From JALTBU01 sp964410645 (GTDB lineage Bacteria; Campylobacterota; Campylobacteria; Campylobacterales; Nautiliaceae): a DNA stretch of 11,894 nt. The position numbers and the translations under genes are program-made. Location of the stretch: positions 1-11,894 of the forward strand of contig CAYPHV010000035.1 in NCBI GenBank assembly GCA_964410645.1, read 5' to 3'. Shown piece after piece: positions 1 to 6,247 of this stretch; position 1 is the first letter of the stretch, and each line of letters starts with the position of its first letter. The notes under the pieces were generated by a model. It was not told the origin of the DNA, made no database searches, and saw only the letters and a program-made list of their open reading frames with translations.

Positions 1-432
1 ATTGTTATATTTTAAAAAAATATTTTTAGTAGTTAATTTATCGGCATTTTCAACAGCTTTTGCGTATTCACCTGAATAAGCAAGCTTTGTACTTTGTAAT
101 AAAAGCATAATAATACTTATTAATAAACCTATAATAAAAAAAGGTTTAAACAGTTTTTTCGGGGAAAATCCAAGAGAATAGAAACTTACCAGTTCATTAA
201 ATTTTATCATTTGATAAAGAGTAATCAAAAAAGAAAAAATAACAGCCAAAGGATACAAAATAAATGCAGAATATAAAGCCGTATAAGAAAGATATAAAAT
301 CAACAAATTTGAAGATGCCGGTATTTTGGAAATATTAAGCATCAAATCAACCAATATATAAAGAAACATAAAAGCAGTAAAAATAATTAAAAAATTCTTA
401 AAAAATTTCTTTGACAAATATAAAAAATACAA
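1..432 (-). CDS. LptF/LptG-family (YjgP/YjgQ) permease, N-terminal part, cut by window edge
   Basis: Probable permease subunit of the LPS transport ABC exporter (LptB2FG), which extracts lipopolysaccharide from the inner membrane. About 144 N-terminal residues are visible and the frame is open to the window edge. Residues about 10-30 form a first transmembrane helix, followed by hydrophobic stretches near 50-75 and 98-120. The cytoplasmic loop reading NELVSFYSLGFSPKKLFKP (about 80-98) matches the conserved coupling-helix region of this family, usually of the form E-L-x-A-x-R-A-x-G-I-S. The chosen start is TTG at 432-430, directly after the pth stop (TGA, 435-433) and in the same frame. It gives the usual short charged N-terminus before helix 1, whereas the first ATG (366-364) would remove most of that helix. 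The Shine-Dalgarno match is weak, so translation may be coupled to pth. Which paralogue (LptF or LptG) it is cannot be decided from this part. Confidence 0.82.
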   Translation of the reverse strand, partial: MYFLYLSKKFFKNFLIIFTAFMFLYILVDLMLNISKIPASSNLLILYLSYTALYSAFILYPLAVIFSFLITLYQMIKFNELVSFYSLGFSPKKLFKPFFIIGLLISIIMLLLQSTKLAYSGEYAKAVENADKLTTKNIFLKYNN

Positions 433-972
433 TCAACACTCTTTTATCGAATATTTTGAAGAAGCGTTTTCTATTAAAAAAACAGCTTTATAAATATTTT
501 CAAATGTTTTCTCGATACACTTTATTTCATCACTGTTAAAATCATTTAACACATAATTTGTCACTTCTTCTTTTTTTTCAGGTCTTCCGATTCCTATTCT
601 AATCCTGTAATAATTATTTCCAATATTAGAATCAATTGATTTAAGACCGTTATGACCTCCACTGCCACCGCCTTTTTTAAATTTCAAAGCTCCGGTTTTT
701 AAATCTATATCATCATGAATGACAATAATATTATCATTATCTATTTTATAAAAATCTTTTGTATATTTTACACTTTCACCGCTTAAATTCATAAAAGTAG
801 CGGGTTTCAAAAACAAATATTCTTTTGATTTGAACAGTTCACCTTTAAATTTTGAAGAAATTTTTGAAGCATTAAATTTATCTATTAAATAATCAATTGC
901 AATAAAACCGGCGTTGTGCCTGTTTTTTTTATATTTTTTTCCCGGATTTCCAAGACCTGTCACAAGTTTCAT
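433..972 (-). CDS. pth: Peptidyl-tRNA hydrolase
   Basis: Cytosolic enzyme that cleaves the ester bond of peptidyl-tRNAs dropped by stalled ribosomes and recycles the tRNA. The protein is 179 residues, close to the family norm of about 190. Signature and active-site residues are all present: TGLGNPGKKY with N9, RHNAGF with H19, FMNLSGESV with N62, HDDIDL with D87, and GGGSGGHNGLKS with N108. These align with E. coli N10, H20, N68, D93 and N114. The frame is open a further 21 codons upstream to 1035, but that would overlap rplY and add a sequence unlike any Pth N-terminus. ATG at 972-970 gives the canonical MKLVTGLGNPG and is preceded by AAAGGGG (983-977) with 4 bases of spacing. It lies 37 bases after rplY and its TGA touches the permease start, so it is the middle gene of rplY-pth-permease. 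Confidence 0.96.
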   Translation of the reverse strand: MKLVTGLGNPGKKYKKNRHNAGFIAIDYLIDKFNASKISSKFKGELFKSKEYLFLKPATFMNLSGESVKYTKDFYKIDNDNIIVIHDDIDLKTGALKFKKGGGSGGHNGLKSIDSNIGNNYYRIRIGIGRPEKKEEVTNYVLNDFNSDEIKCIEKTFENIYKAVFLIENASSKYSIKEC

Positions 973-976
973 TCGA

Positions 977-1000
977 CCCCTTTGTTCACCCCAAAAGGGG
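977..1000 (-). promoter_or_regulatory. Possible hairpin covering the pth ribosome-binding site
   Basis: On the transcribed strand, CCCCTTT (1000-994) is perfectly complementary to AAAGGGG (983-977), giving a 7-bp stem with a 10-base loop. The 3' arm is the pth Shine-Dalgarno itself. A competing smaller hairpin, CCCC-TTTT-GGGG (1000-989), would leave the site free. The element begins about 10 bases after the rplY stop codon, so a ribosome finishing rplY would cover or melt the 5' arm. That suggests translational coupling. The complementarity is seen in the sequence; the function is inferred. Confidence 0.4.
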
Positions 1001-1009
1001 AAATAAAAA

Positions 1010-1546
1010 TTATTTTGCTTTAATAACACCGACAATTGGAATTGAAAGATTTAAATAACATTCAACACCCTTAGGTATTTTAATATCCCTTATTAAAATA
1101 TTGTTTCCCACATCCAATCTGCTTATATCAAGTTCAAAAAAATCAGGTAAATTTTCCGGAGTTGATTTTACTTTAATTCTTCTTCTGTGAAACACTAAAA
1201 CACCCTTGTTTTTGAGCCCTACAGGCGTTCCTTTTACTTTTATAGGAACATAAAAATATTGTTTAATATTTTCTTGTGCCATTAATAAATCAACATGTAA
1301 AATATCGTTTTTTACAGGGTCTTTTTGATACTCTTGAACAACAACATTTACTTCCTTATCTCCTATTTTAACAGGGAAAATCAAATGCTCTTTATTCTTC
1401 ATATATTTGATAAAGTCACCTTTTTTAAATGCAGCATTTATGTTTTCTTGATTTTTGCCATAAATATTTGCAATCAGATAACCATCCCTTTTTAATTTTT
1501 TATTTTCCGATTTTGAGGTACTCTCTCTGATAATTCCTTCTAACAT
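1010..1546 (-). CDS. rplY: 50S ribosomal protein L25 (TL5/CTC long form)
   Basis: Large-subunit protein that binds 5S rRNA. At 178 residues it is the long two-domain form: an N-terminal L25-like beta-barrel (about residues 1-90, beginning MLEGIIRESTSKSENKKLKRDG and containing the segment VVVQEYQKDPVKNDILHVDLL) followed by the TL5/CTC C-terminal beta domain (about 95-175, including the HRRRIKVKSTPENLP segment and the terminal IPKGVECYL region). Start ATG at 1546-1544 has a clear AGGAGA site (1556-1551) 4 bases upstream. It is the first gene of an rplY-pth-permease unit and has its own promoter in the 53-base gap after pilT. Pairing with pth is common in bacteria, as both serve translation. Confidence 0.95.
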   Translation of the reverse strand: MLEGIIRESTSKSENKKLKRDGYLIANIYGKNQENINAAFKKGDFIKYMKNKEHLIFPVKIGDKEVNVVVQEYQKDPVKNDILHVDLLMAQENIKQYFYVPIKVKGTPVGLKNKGVLVFHRRRIKVKSTPENLPDFFELDISRLDVGNNILIRDIKIPKGVECYLNLSIPIVGVIKAK

Positions 1547-1575
1547 AATGTCTCCTTCATTTTAATTGAACTGAA

Positions 1576-1603
1576 ATTATAACTAAATATGAAAAAAATT
1601 CAA
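1576..1603 (-). promoter_or_regulatory. Promoter for rplY-pth-permease
   Basis: Reading on the minus strand there is TTGAAT (1603-1598), a 16-base T-rich spacer and a perfect TATAAT (1581-1576). The predicted transcription start is near 1569, about 23 bases before the rplY ATG, which leaves room for its AGGAGA site. The -35 hexamer overlaps the pilT stop codon (1602-1600). It is the only spacer of useful size between pilT and rplY. Confidence 0.55.
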
Positions 1604-2724
1604 CTGTTTTTTAATGAAATCATACTGTCATTATCATCCTCTTTTAAGCCTTTTGCACTTTTTATCTGTTTAAGTTTCAATATAAAATCATCTTTACTTG
1701 TAGCATATTCTTTTGCAACGTCTTCACTTACTTTTCCGTTTAATACCAATTCAACCAAATGCTGATCAAAGCTTTGTGTCCCATAAATTTCTTTTCCCTC
1801 TTCAATGGCATCTTTAATTTCATTGTCACGGTCCTGTAAAATAAGATCTTTAATTCTTGGAGTTCTTAGCATAATTTCCATAGCAGCAGTTCTTTTACCA
1901 TCAACAGTGGGAACCAGTCTTTGAGAAATCACCCCTTCTAAAATAGAGCCTAAAACCAGTCTGATTCTGTATTGTTCTTCCGGAGGGAAACTTCCTATAA
2001 TCCTGTTTATTGTCTCTTTTGCATCCAGTGTATGCAAAGTGGAAAAAACCAAATGCCCGGTTTCAGCCGCATGCAAAGCAATTTCCATCGTTTCCCTGTC
2101 TCTCATTTCTCCTACCAATATTACATCCGGATCTTCTCTTAAAGCCGCCCTTAAAGCCCTGGAAAAACTTAATGTGTCTTCGCCCAAACTTCTTTGGTTT
2201 ATTAAGCATTTATCATCTTTATGAACAAACTCAACCGGATCCTCAATAGTAATAATATGCTTGGACTGTGTATGATTAATTTCATTAATAATAGATGCAA
2301 GAGTGGTCGATTTACCGCTTCCTGTAACACCTGTTACCAAAACTAATCCTCTTTCATCATTTACAAAATGATTAATTATTTTCGGAAAATGCATTTGTTC
2401 TATTGTAGGAATATCCATAGGAATTAACCTAAAAACAACAGAAGGACCGTCAATTTGAAAAAAAGCGTTTGCTCTGAATCTATAATTTTCATTAAGCTTA
2501 TAAGAAAAATCTATTTCTTTATTTTTTACAAATTCTTCAAATCTGCTTCTTAAAAGTTTTTTCAAAAGTTCTATCACTCCTTCCCGTGTTTGAGGAAGCG
2601 ATTGTATTTTATACAATATGCCCTGAATTCTGGCTCTAACACCGTTGCCTGCTTTAATGTGCAAGTCACTTCCGTCTTTATCTATTAAATCATTTAAATG
2701 TTTATTAAGTTCCTCTTTTAGCAT
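1600..2724 (-). CDS. pilT: PilT/PilU-family type IV pilus retraction ATPase
   Basis: Hexameric cytoplasmic AAA-type secretion ATPase that powers pilus retraction. It has 374 residues. The N-terminal PAS-like domain starts with GSDLHIKAG (18-26). Then come Walker A GVTGSGKST (132-140), the Asp box ITIEDPVEF (158-166), Walker B DPDVILVGEMRD (198-209) and the His box GHLVFSTLHT (223-232). All catalytic motifs are intact. The PilT C-terminal AIRNLIRE motif is replaced by RIKDLILQ (about 290-297), followed by a NEIKDAIEEG stretch (301-310), which looks closer to PilU or to a generic PilT-like protein. The ATG (2724-2722) is 2 bases after the tal stop, and its AAGGAT site (2735-2730) lies inside the tal 3' end, so it is co-transcribed with serB-tal. 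No pilin or pilus assembly gene is in the window. The family is certain; the PilT versus PilU subtype is not. Confidence 0.9.
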   Translation of the reverse strand: MLKEELNKHLNDLIDKDGSDLHIKAGNGVRARIQGILYKIQSLPQTREGVIELLKKLLRSRFEEFVKNKEIDFSYKLNENYRFRANAFFQIDGPSVVFRLIPMDIPTIEQMHFPKIINHFVNDERGLVLVTGVTGSGKSTTLASIINEINHTQSKHIITIEDPVEFVHKDDKCLINQRSLGEDTLSFSRALRAALREDPDVILVGEMRDRETMEIALHAAETGHLVFSTLHTLDAKETINRIIGSFPPEEQYRIRLVLGSILEGVISQRLVPTVDGKRTAAMEIMLRTPRIKDLILQDRDNEIKDAIEEGKEIYGTQSFDQHLVELVLNGKVSEDVAKEYATSKDDFILKLKQIKSAKGLKEDDNDSMISLKNS

Positions 2725-2726
2725 AA

Positions 2727-3671
2727 TTAATCCTTAAATGAATTCAGCATATTAATAAAAGCATTTTCAAAAGCTTTTACGCCTTCATCAAAAAGCTCCT
2801 GATAAACTTTTTGCAGTGAAATACCGGCCGGAGACAAAAATCCGAAAAATGCATCTATATGTTTTGTTTGAAAATCAAAAGATTCTTCTATTTCTTTATC
2901 TTTAATTGTTTCGATCACATCAAGAGGCAAAGTCAGCACACTGTGCGGAAGATATAGATTTTGAACATAATAATCTTTTGGTAAATAATCCTGTTTCACC
3001 CCTGTTGATGCGAAGAGCACTTTTATGTTTTCCATTCCGGAAGCTTCTGTCTGATTGTAAATTTTAATAGCGTTAAAAAAGCCTATTTTGTCTTTTGCCA
3101 AATTTTGCTTTGTGAGAGAAGAATTTAATTTTCTGTCAAACCTGCTGACAAAAACCGAAATAACCCCTTGCATATTTTTACCTTTGGAAATAGATTCAAG
3201 CGCTTTTGCGGCCTGATTAGGCGAAAAAACCAGCGTTGCATTTATATTAATCCCATCTTTTGCCAATGCTTCCATAGCTTTATATCCGGCTTCATTCGCA
3301 GGTATTTTTATCATTACGTTTTTTCTGCTGATTTTATCGTATAATCTTTTTGCCTCATCGATACTTCCTTTGGCATCATTAATAAGCCTGGGGTCTACTT
3401 CTATACTTGCAAATCCGTCTTTTCCCGCATCATACAAAGGTTTTAACGCATCACATGCTTTTTGAATATCTTTTACTGCAATTTCTTCATATTTTTCTTT
3501 GGGAGAGCCTTTTAATTTTCTTAAATCATTCTTATAAATATCTTTTTTCAAAGCATTTGCAAGAATGGAAGGGTTACTTGTAAGACCGTTAATTATCCCT
3601 TTATTTATCCAGTCTTTAAATGTTGTATCCAAAAATTCCCTCTCTAAATAATCAACCCAAACACTTGTCAT
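2727..3671 (-). CDS. tal: Transaldolase
   Basis: Moves a dihydroxyacetone unit between sugar phosphates in the non-oxidative pentose phosphate pathway (sedoheptulose-7-P + glyceraldehyde-3-P to erythrose-4-P + fructose-6-P). It is a 314-residue class I aldolase barrel, near the usual 320-350. Motifs seen are GLTSNPSI (29-36), the Schiff-base segment MIKIPANEAG with Lys122, NATLVFS (144-150) and SVFVSRFD (172-179). The ATG (3671-3669) has AAGGAGT (3682-3676) upstream; this site overlaps the serB stop codon 9 bases away. It is the middle gene of serB-tal-pilT. In an autotroph or anaerobe lacking an oxidative branch, this enzyme would supply erythrose-4-P and ribose-5-P; that is inference. Confidence 0.95.
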   Translation of the reverse strand: MTSVWVDYLEREFLDTTFKDWINKGIINGLTSNPSILANALKKDIYKNDLRKLKGSPKEKYEEIAVKDIQKACDALKPLYDAGKDGFASIEVDPRLINDAKGSIDEAKRLYDKISRKNVMIKIPANEAGYKAMEALAKDGININATLVFSPNQAAKALESISKGKNMQGVISVFVSRFDRKLNSSLTKQNLAKDKIGFFNAIKIYNQTEASGMENIKVLFASTGVKQDYLPKDYYVQNLYLPHSVLTLPLDVIETIKDKEIEESFDFQTKHIDAFFGFLSPAGISLQKVYQELFDEGVKAFENAFINMLNSFKD

Positions 3672-3680
3672 TTTAACTCC

Positions 3681-4304
3681 TTAAATAAATTCCAAAATTT
3701 TTGTTAAATCTTTTTCTTCTATTATTACATTCGCTTCTTTTTTTAAAACATCTTTTGCACAAAAAGCAACTCTTTTACCCGCATATTGAAACATACTCAA
3801 ATCATTTGCACCATCGCCTATTGTCAAAGTATCCTTTTTATCTATATGCAAAATAGCCTGAATTTTCTGCAGCATATCTCCTTTTGAATGCGAAAACATC
3901 ATCTCCCCTCCGATTAAACCTGTTAAAACACCGTTTTTTACATGAAGCGTATTACTAAAATCTGCATCAAAACCTAAAATTTTTTTGGCATAGCCTGTTG
4001 CATTTCTGAAACCACCGCTAAATACTAAAACAGTATAATTATCTTTTTTTAATGCTTTTATTGTTTCATAGGCACCCGGCATAATAGGAAGATTGTGACA
4101 TATCTCATTCACTTTTTTTTCTTCCAAGCCTTCAAGCAGTTTAACCCTCATAATCAAAGATTCAAAAAAATCTATCTCCCCCCTCATAGCCATTTCGGTA
4201 ATATTTGACACTTTGCTTTTAAGCCCAAGAGGTTCAGCTAAAAAATCAATAGTTTCCCCGTCCATTATGGTAGAATCGAAATCAAAAACCGCAAGCTTTG
4301 CCAT
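3681..4304 (-). CDS. serB: Phosphoserine phosphatase
   Basis: HAD-superfamily Mg2+ phosphatase catalysing the last step of serine synthesis from 3-phosphoglycerate. The 207-residue protein matches the catalytic SerB domain without the N-terminal ACT-like extension of E. coli SerB (322 residues). Motif I is VFDFDST with nucleophile Asp8 and acid/base Asp10. Motif II is FSGGF (Ser96), followed by Lys141, and motif IV is GDGANDLSM with Asp164 and Asp168. Cap residues Glu17 (in DGETIDFLA) and Arg41 fit the phosphoserine-binding pattern. The ATG has AAAAGG 7-8 bases upstream. It is first in the serB-tal-pilT operon and divergent from tatA across 88 bases. Confidence 0.94.
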   Translation of the reverse strand: MAKLAVFDFDSTIMDGETIDFLAEPLGLKSKVSNITEMAMRGEIDFFESLIMRVKLLEGLEEKKVNEICHNLPIMPGAYETIKALKKDNYTVLVFSGGFRNATGYAKKILGFDADFSNTLHVKNGVLTGLIGGEMMFSHSKGDMLQKIQAILHIDKKDTLTIGDGANDLSMFQYAGKRVAFCAKDVLKKEANVIIEEKDLTKILEFI

Positions 4305-4329
4305 AAAATAACCTTTTAATTTTTATAAA

Positions 4330-4338
4330 ATTTTATCA
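4330..4338 (-). promoter_or_regulatory. Extended -10 promoter for serB-tal-pilT
   Basis: The minus strand reads TGATAAAAT, i.e. a TGn extension plus TAAAAT as -10. The predicted start is about 20 bases before the serB ATG. There is no clear -35; the upstream region is A-rich on this strand. Only moderate support, because the whole spacer is very AT-rich. Confidence 0.4.
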
Positions 4339-4363
4339 TAAATTATCCTTTTTTATTTTTTTT

Positions 4364-4372
4364 TGCTACAAT
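4364..4372 (+). promoter_or_regulatory. Extended -10 promoter for tatA-tatC
   Basis: The plus strand reads TGCTACAAT directly after a long T-run (about 4349-4364). A T-rich upstream stretch with TGn and a TATAAT-like -10 is typical of Campylobacterota sigma-70 promoters. The predicted start is near 4379, leaving a leader of about 14 bases that contains the AAAGGAT ribosome-binding site (4382-4387). Confidence 0.55.
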
Positions 4373-4392
4373 TCTCCTAAAAAGGATTTCTA

Positions 4393-4632
4393 ATGGGTAT
4401 AGGAACTTGGCAGATAATTGTTATTGTATTGGTAGTATTGTTACTTTTTGGGGGTAAAAAAATCCCGGAACTGGCTCAGGGGCTTGGAAAAGGAATTAAA
4501 AATTTTAAAGATGAGATAAAAGAAGGAGAAGATGAAAACGCAGACATTAAACCTGCGGAAAAAATAGATGATAAAAATTCAAAGAATGCAAATACTTCGA
4601 CTTCTTCAGAAAAAACAAATATAAATGCTTGA
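4393..4632 (+). CDS. tatA: Sec-independent translocase protein TatA
   Basis: Pore-forming subunit of the twin-arginine translocase, which exports folded, often cofactor-containing proteins such as hydrogenases and reductases. In 79 residues it has a short N-terminal transmembrane helix (about 6-19, beginning TWQIIVIVLVVLLLF), the FGGKKIPEL hinge (19-27), an amphipathic helix (about 26-42, AQGLGKGIKNFKDEI) and a polar, low-complexity acidic tail ending in Asn/Ser/Thr-rich sequence. The F-G-G hinge and lack of an early membrane Glu-Pro pattern identify TatA/E rather than TatB. ATG follows AAAGGAT at 5-6 bases. Its TGA overlaps the tatC start by 8 bases. Confidence 0.94.
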   Translation: MGIGTWQIIVIVLVVLLLFGGKKIPELAQGLGKGIKNFKDEIKEGEDENADIKPAEKIDDKNSKNANTSTSSEKTNINA

Positions 4633-5350
4633 AGAAATCAAACCTCACATAGCCGAGCTCAGAAGCCGGCTGATTAAAATCGTAATAATTTATTTTTTAT
4701 CTTTTATGATAACTTTCTTTTTTTGGAAAGTTATATTTGCATGGATGAGTGAACCTCTGCTTCAAGCACTCAAACTTTCAAAACACAGCGAAATTATATT
4801 TACCGGATTAGCCGAACCGTTTTTTACAGCAGTAAAAATTTCACTTTTCGCAGGATTTTTTTTCGCTTTACCTTTTATTTTATATCAATTATGGGCTTTT
4901 ATAACCCCCGGACTTTATAAAAATGAAAAACAACTTGTTCTACCGTTTGTTTTTTGGGGCACTGTTATGTTTGTAGCAGGAGGCGCATTTGCTTATTATA
5001 TTGTTTTTCCGGTCGGGTTTAAAGTATTGATCACATTTGGAGGAACTCAATTTACGGCAATGCCGAAAATGAGCGAATATGTCAGCTTTTTCGGAAAACT
5101 GATGCTTGGATTCGGGATAGCATTTGAAATGCCTGTTGTTACTTATTTCCTGGCAAAACTGGGCCTTATTACAGAAAGGACATTAATAGATTTTGCAAGA
5201 TATGCAGTGGTGGCAATATTTATTATTGCAGCGGTTTTAACTCCTCCGGATTTGTTTAGCCAACTTGCCATGTCTATACCTTTACTTATTTTATACGGAG
5301 TATCCATTATAATTGCAAAAGCTGTCAACCCTGAAAAAAAAGACAGCTGA
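4625..5350 (+). CDS. tatC: Sec-independent translocase protein TatC
   Basis: Polytopic receptor subunit that binds the twin-arginine signal peptide. 241 residues, with six predicted membrane helices. Family motifs are HIAELRSRL at 8-16, FTAVKIS (67-73), LYQLWAFITPGLYKNEK (86-102, with Phe92, Pro95 and Glu101), FGIAFEMPVV with Glu168, and LTPPDLFSQ (205-213). The ATG at 4625 lies inside the last codons of tatA and no purine-rich Shine-Dalgarno precedes it, so translation is probably coupled to tatA. No tatB is present here. Its TGA is immediately followed by the stop codon of the convergent transporter gene. Confidence 0.96.
   Translation: MLEEIKPHIAELRSRLIKIVIIYFLSFMITFFFWKVIFAWMSEPLLQALKLSKHSEIIFTGLAEPFFTAVKISLFAGFFFALPFILYQLWAFITPGLYKNEKQLVLPFVFWGTVMFVAGGAFAYYIVFPVGFKVLITFGGTQFTAMPKMSEYVSFFGKLMLGFGIAFEMPVVTYFLAKLGLITERTLIDFARYAVVAIFIIAAVLTPPDLFSQLAMSIPLLILYGVSIIIAKAVNPEKKDS
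5320..5348 (-). terminator. Candidate terminator hairpin for the thiL-truD-CDF operon
   Basis: A perfect 7-bp inverted repeat, AGCTGTC (5320-5326) and GACAGCT (5342-5348), has a 15-base loop. On the minus strand it begins 2 bases after the transporter's TAA, has a T8 loop segment and is followed by a short T tract (TTTTG, overlapping the stem end). It lies wholly within the last codons of tatC. It could end minus-strand transcripts; on the plus strand there is no T tract. The tail is weak for an intrinsic terminator. Confidence 0.4.
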
Positions 5351-6247
5351 TTATTCGCATTCTTCGAGCAGTTCATTGATAACTGAATCGTCATAAGGAT
5401 CTGCATGGATATTAATTATCCATTTTTTATCTTTATCCAAATGTCTGATTTTTTCTTCTACATTTTCCATTATCGTATGGGCAAGTTTTAATTTCATATC
5501 CGGCGTCAGAACCAAATGCACATCTACAAAATTTCTTTTGCCCGCTTTTCTCGTTCTTAAGCAATGATAATCCAAAACCAGAGGCTCTTTTTTTATTATA
5601 TCCTTAATTTTTTCTATAATTACAAAATCAAGAGAAGCATCAAGCAAAATTTCAACACTTTCTTCAACTATTTTAGCAGCTTCAACAATAATATAAATGC
5701 CTATTATTATAGAAAGGGTATAATCTACAAAAAACCAATTGGTCATTTTAACAACGAACAGAGAAAATAATACCGCAGAATTTGTAATTAAATCAGTTTT
5801 ATAATGCAGTGAATCTGATTTTATAACAATATTATCTGTTTTTTTAGCAACTAGATTCAAATACATCACCAGAAAAAAGACTAATATAATAGCAAATATC
5901 ATTATATAAATAGACGCATCAATATGCGTGACAATTTCTTTATGAATAGCTTTTTCAATTGCTTCAAAGATAATAAACACACCGCTTCCGATAATTAATA
6001 AACCTTCGAATAAAGCTGCCAATCCTTCAATTTTACCTTTTCCGTAATTAAATTTTTTATCAGGTTTATATTCACTTATTTTTAAAGCAATATTATTAAA
6101 AACACTGACCCCCGTATCCATAATACTGTCTATCGCACTTGCAACAACAGCAACACTGCCGCTTAAAATACCGACACTCATTTTAGAAATGGCAAGAATA
6201 GAACTGACAATAACGGCAATAAATGTGGCTTTTCTTTCTATTGACAT
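5351..6247 (-). CDS. Cation diffusion facilitator family transporter, FieF-like
   Basis: Inner-membrane proton-driven exporter of divalent cations (Fe2+, Zn2+ or similar). 298 residues, six transmembrane helices plus a cytoplasmic ferredoxin-like domain (about 205-298). The transport site has Asp40 and Asp44 in helix 2 (AIDSIMDTG) and His148 and Asp152 in helix 5 (SLHYKTD). This DD/HD arrangement is that of E. coli FieF and of Zn/Fe/Cd transporters rather than Mn-type (DxxxD) members. The FNYGKGKIEGLAAL loop (66-79) is family-typical. C-terminal dimer-interface ligands are present in VDVHLVL (His244), His257 and the HADP motif (His281, Asp283). ATG overlaps the truD stop by one base (TAATG) and AAGGAT sits in the truD end, so it is co-translated with truD. 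The metal cannot be assigned from sequence alone. Confidence 0.92.
   Translation of the reverse strand: MSIERKATFIAVIVSSILAISKMSVGILSGSVAVVASAIDSIMDTGVSVFNNIALKISEYKPDKKFNYGKGKIEGLAALFEGLLIIGSGVFIIFEAIEKAIHKEIVTHIDASIYIMIFAIILVFFLVMYLNLVAKKTDNIVIKSDSLHYKTDLITNSAVLFSLFVVKMTNWFFVDYTLSIIIGIYIIVEAAKIVEESVEILLDASLDFVIIEKIKDIIKKEPLVLDYHCLRTRKAGKRNFVDVHLVLTPDMKLKLAHTIMENVEEKIRHLDKDKKWIINIHADPYDDSVINELLEECE

Noticed and set aside
973..1035. 21-codon upstream extension of pth
   Set aside because: It overlaps the rplY end, the added residues do not resemble Pth, and the ATG at 972 has a Shine-Dalgarno and gives the canonical N-terminus.
1590..1616. Terminator after pilT (A6, short loop, T7)
   Set aside because: The stem would be only A-T pairs; the T-run is better explained as the spacer of the rplY promoter.
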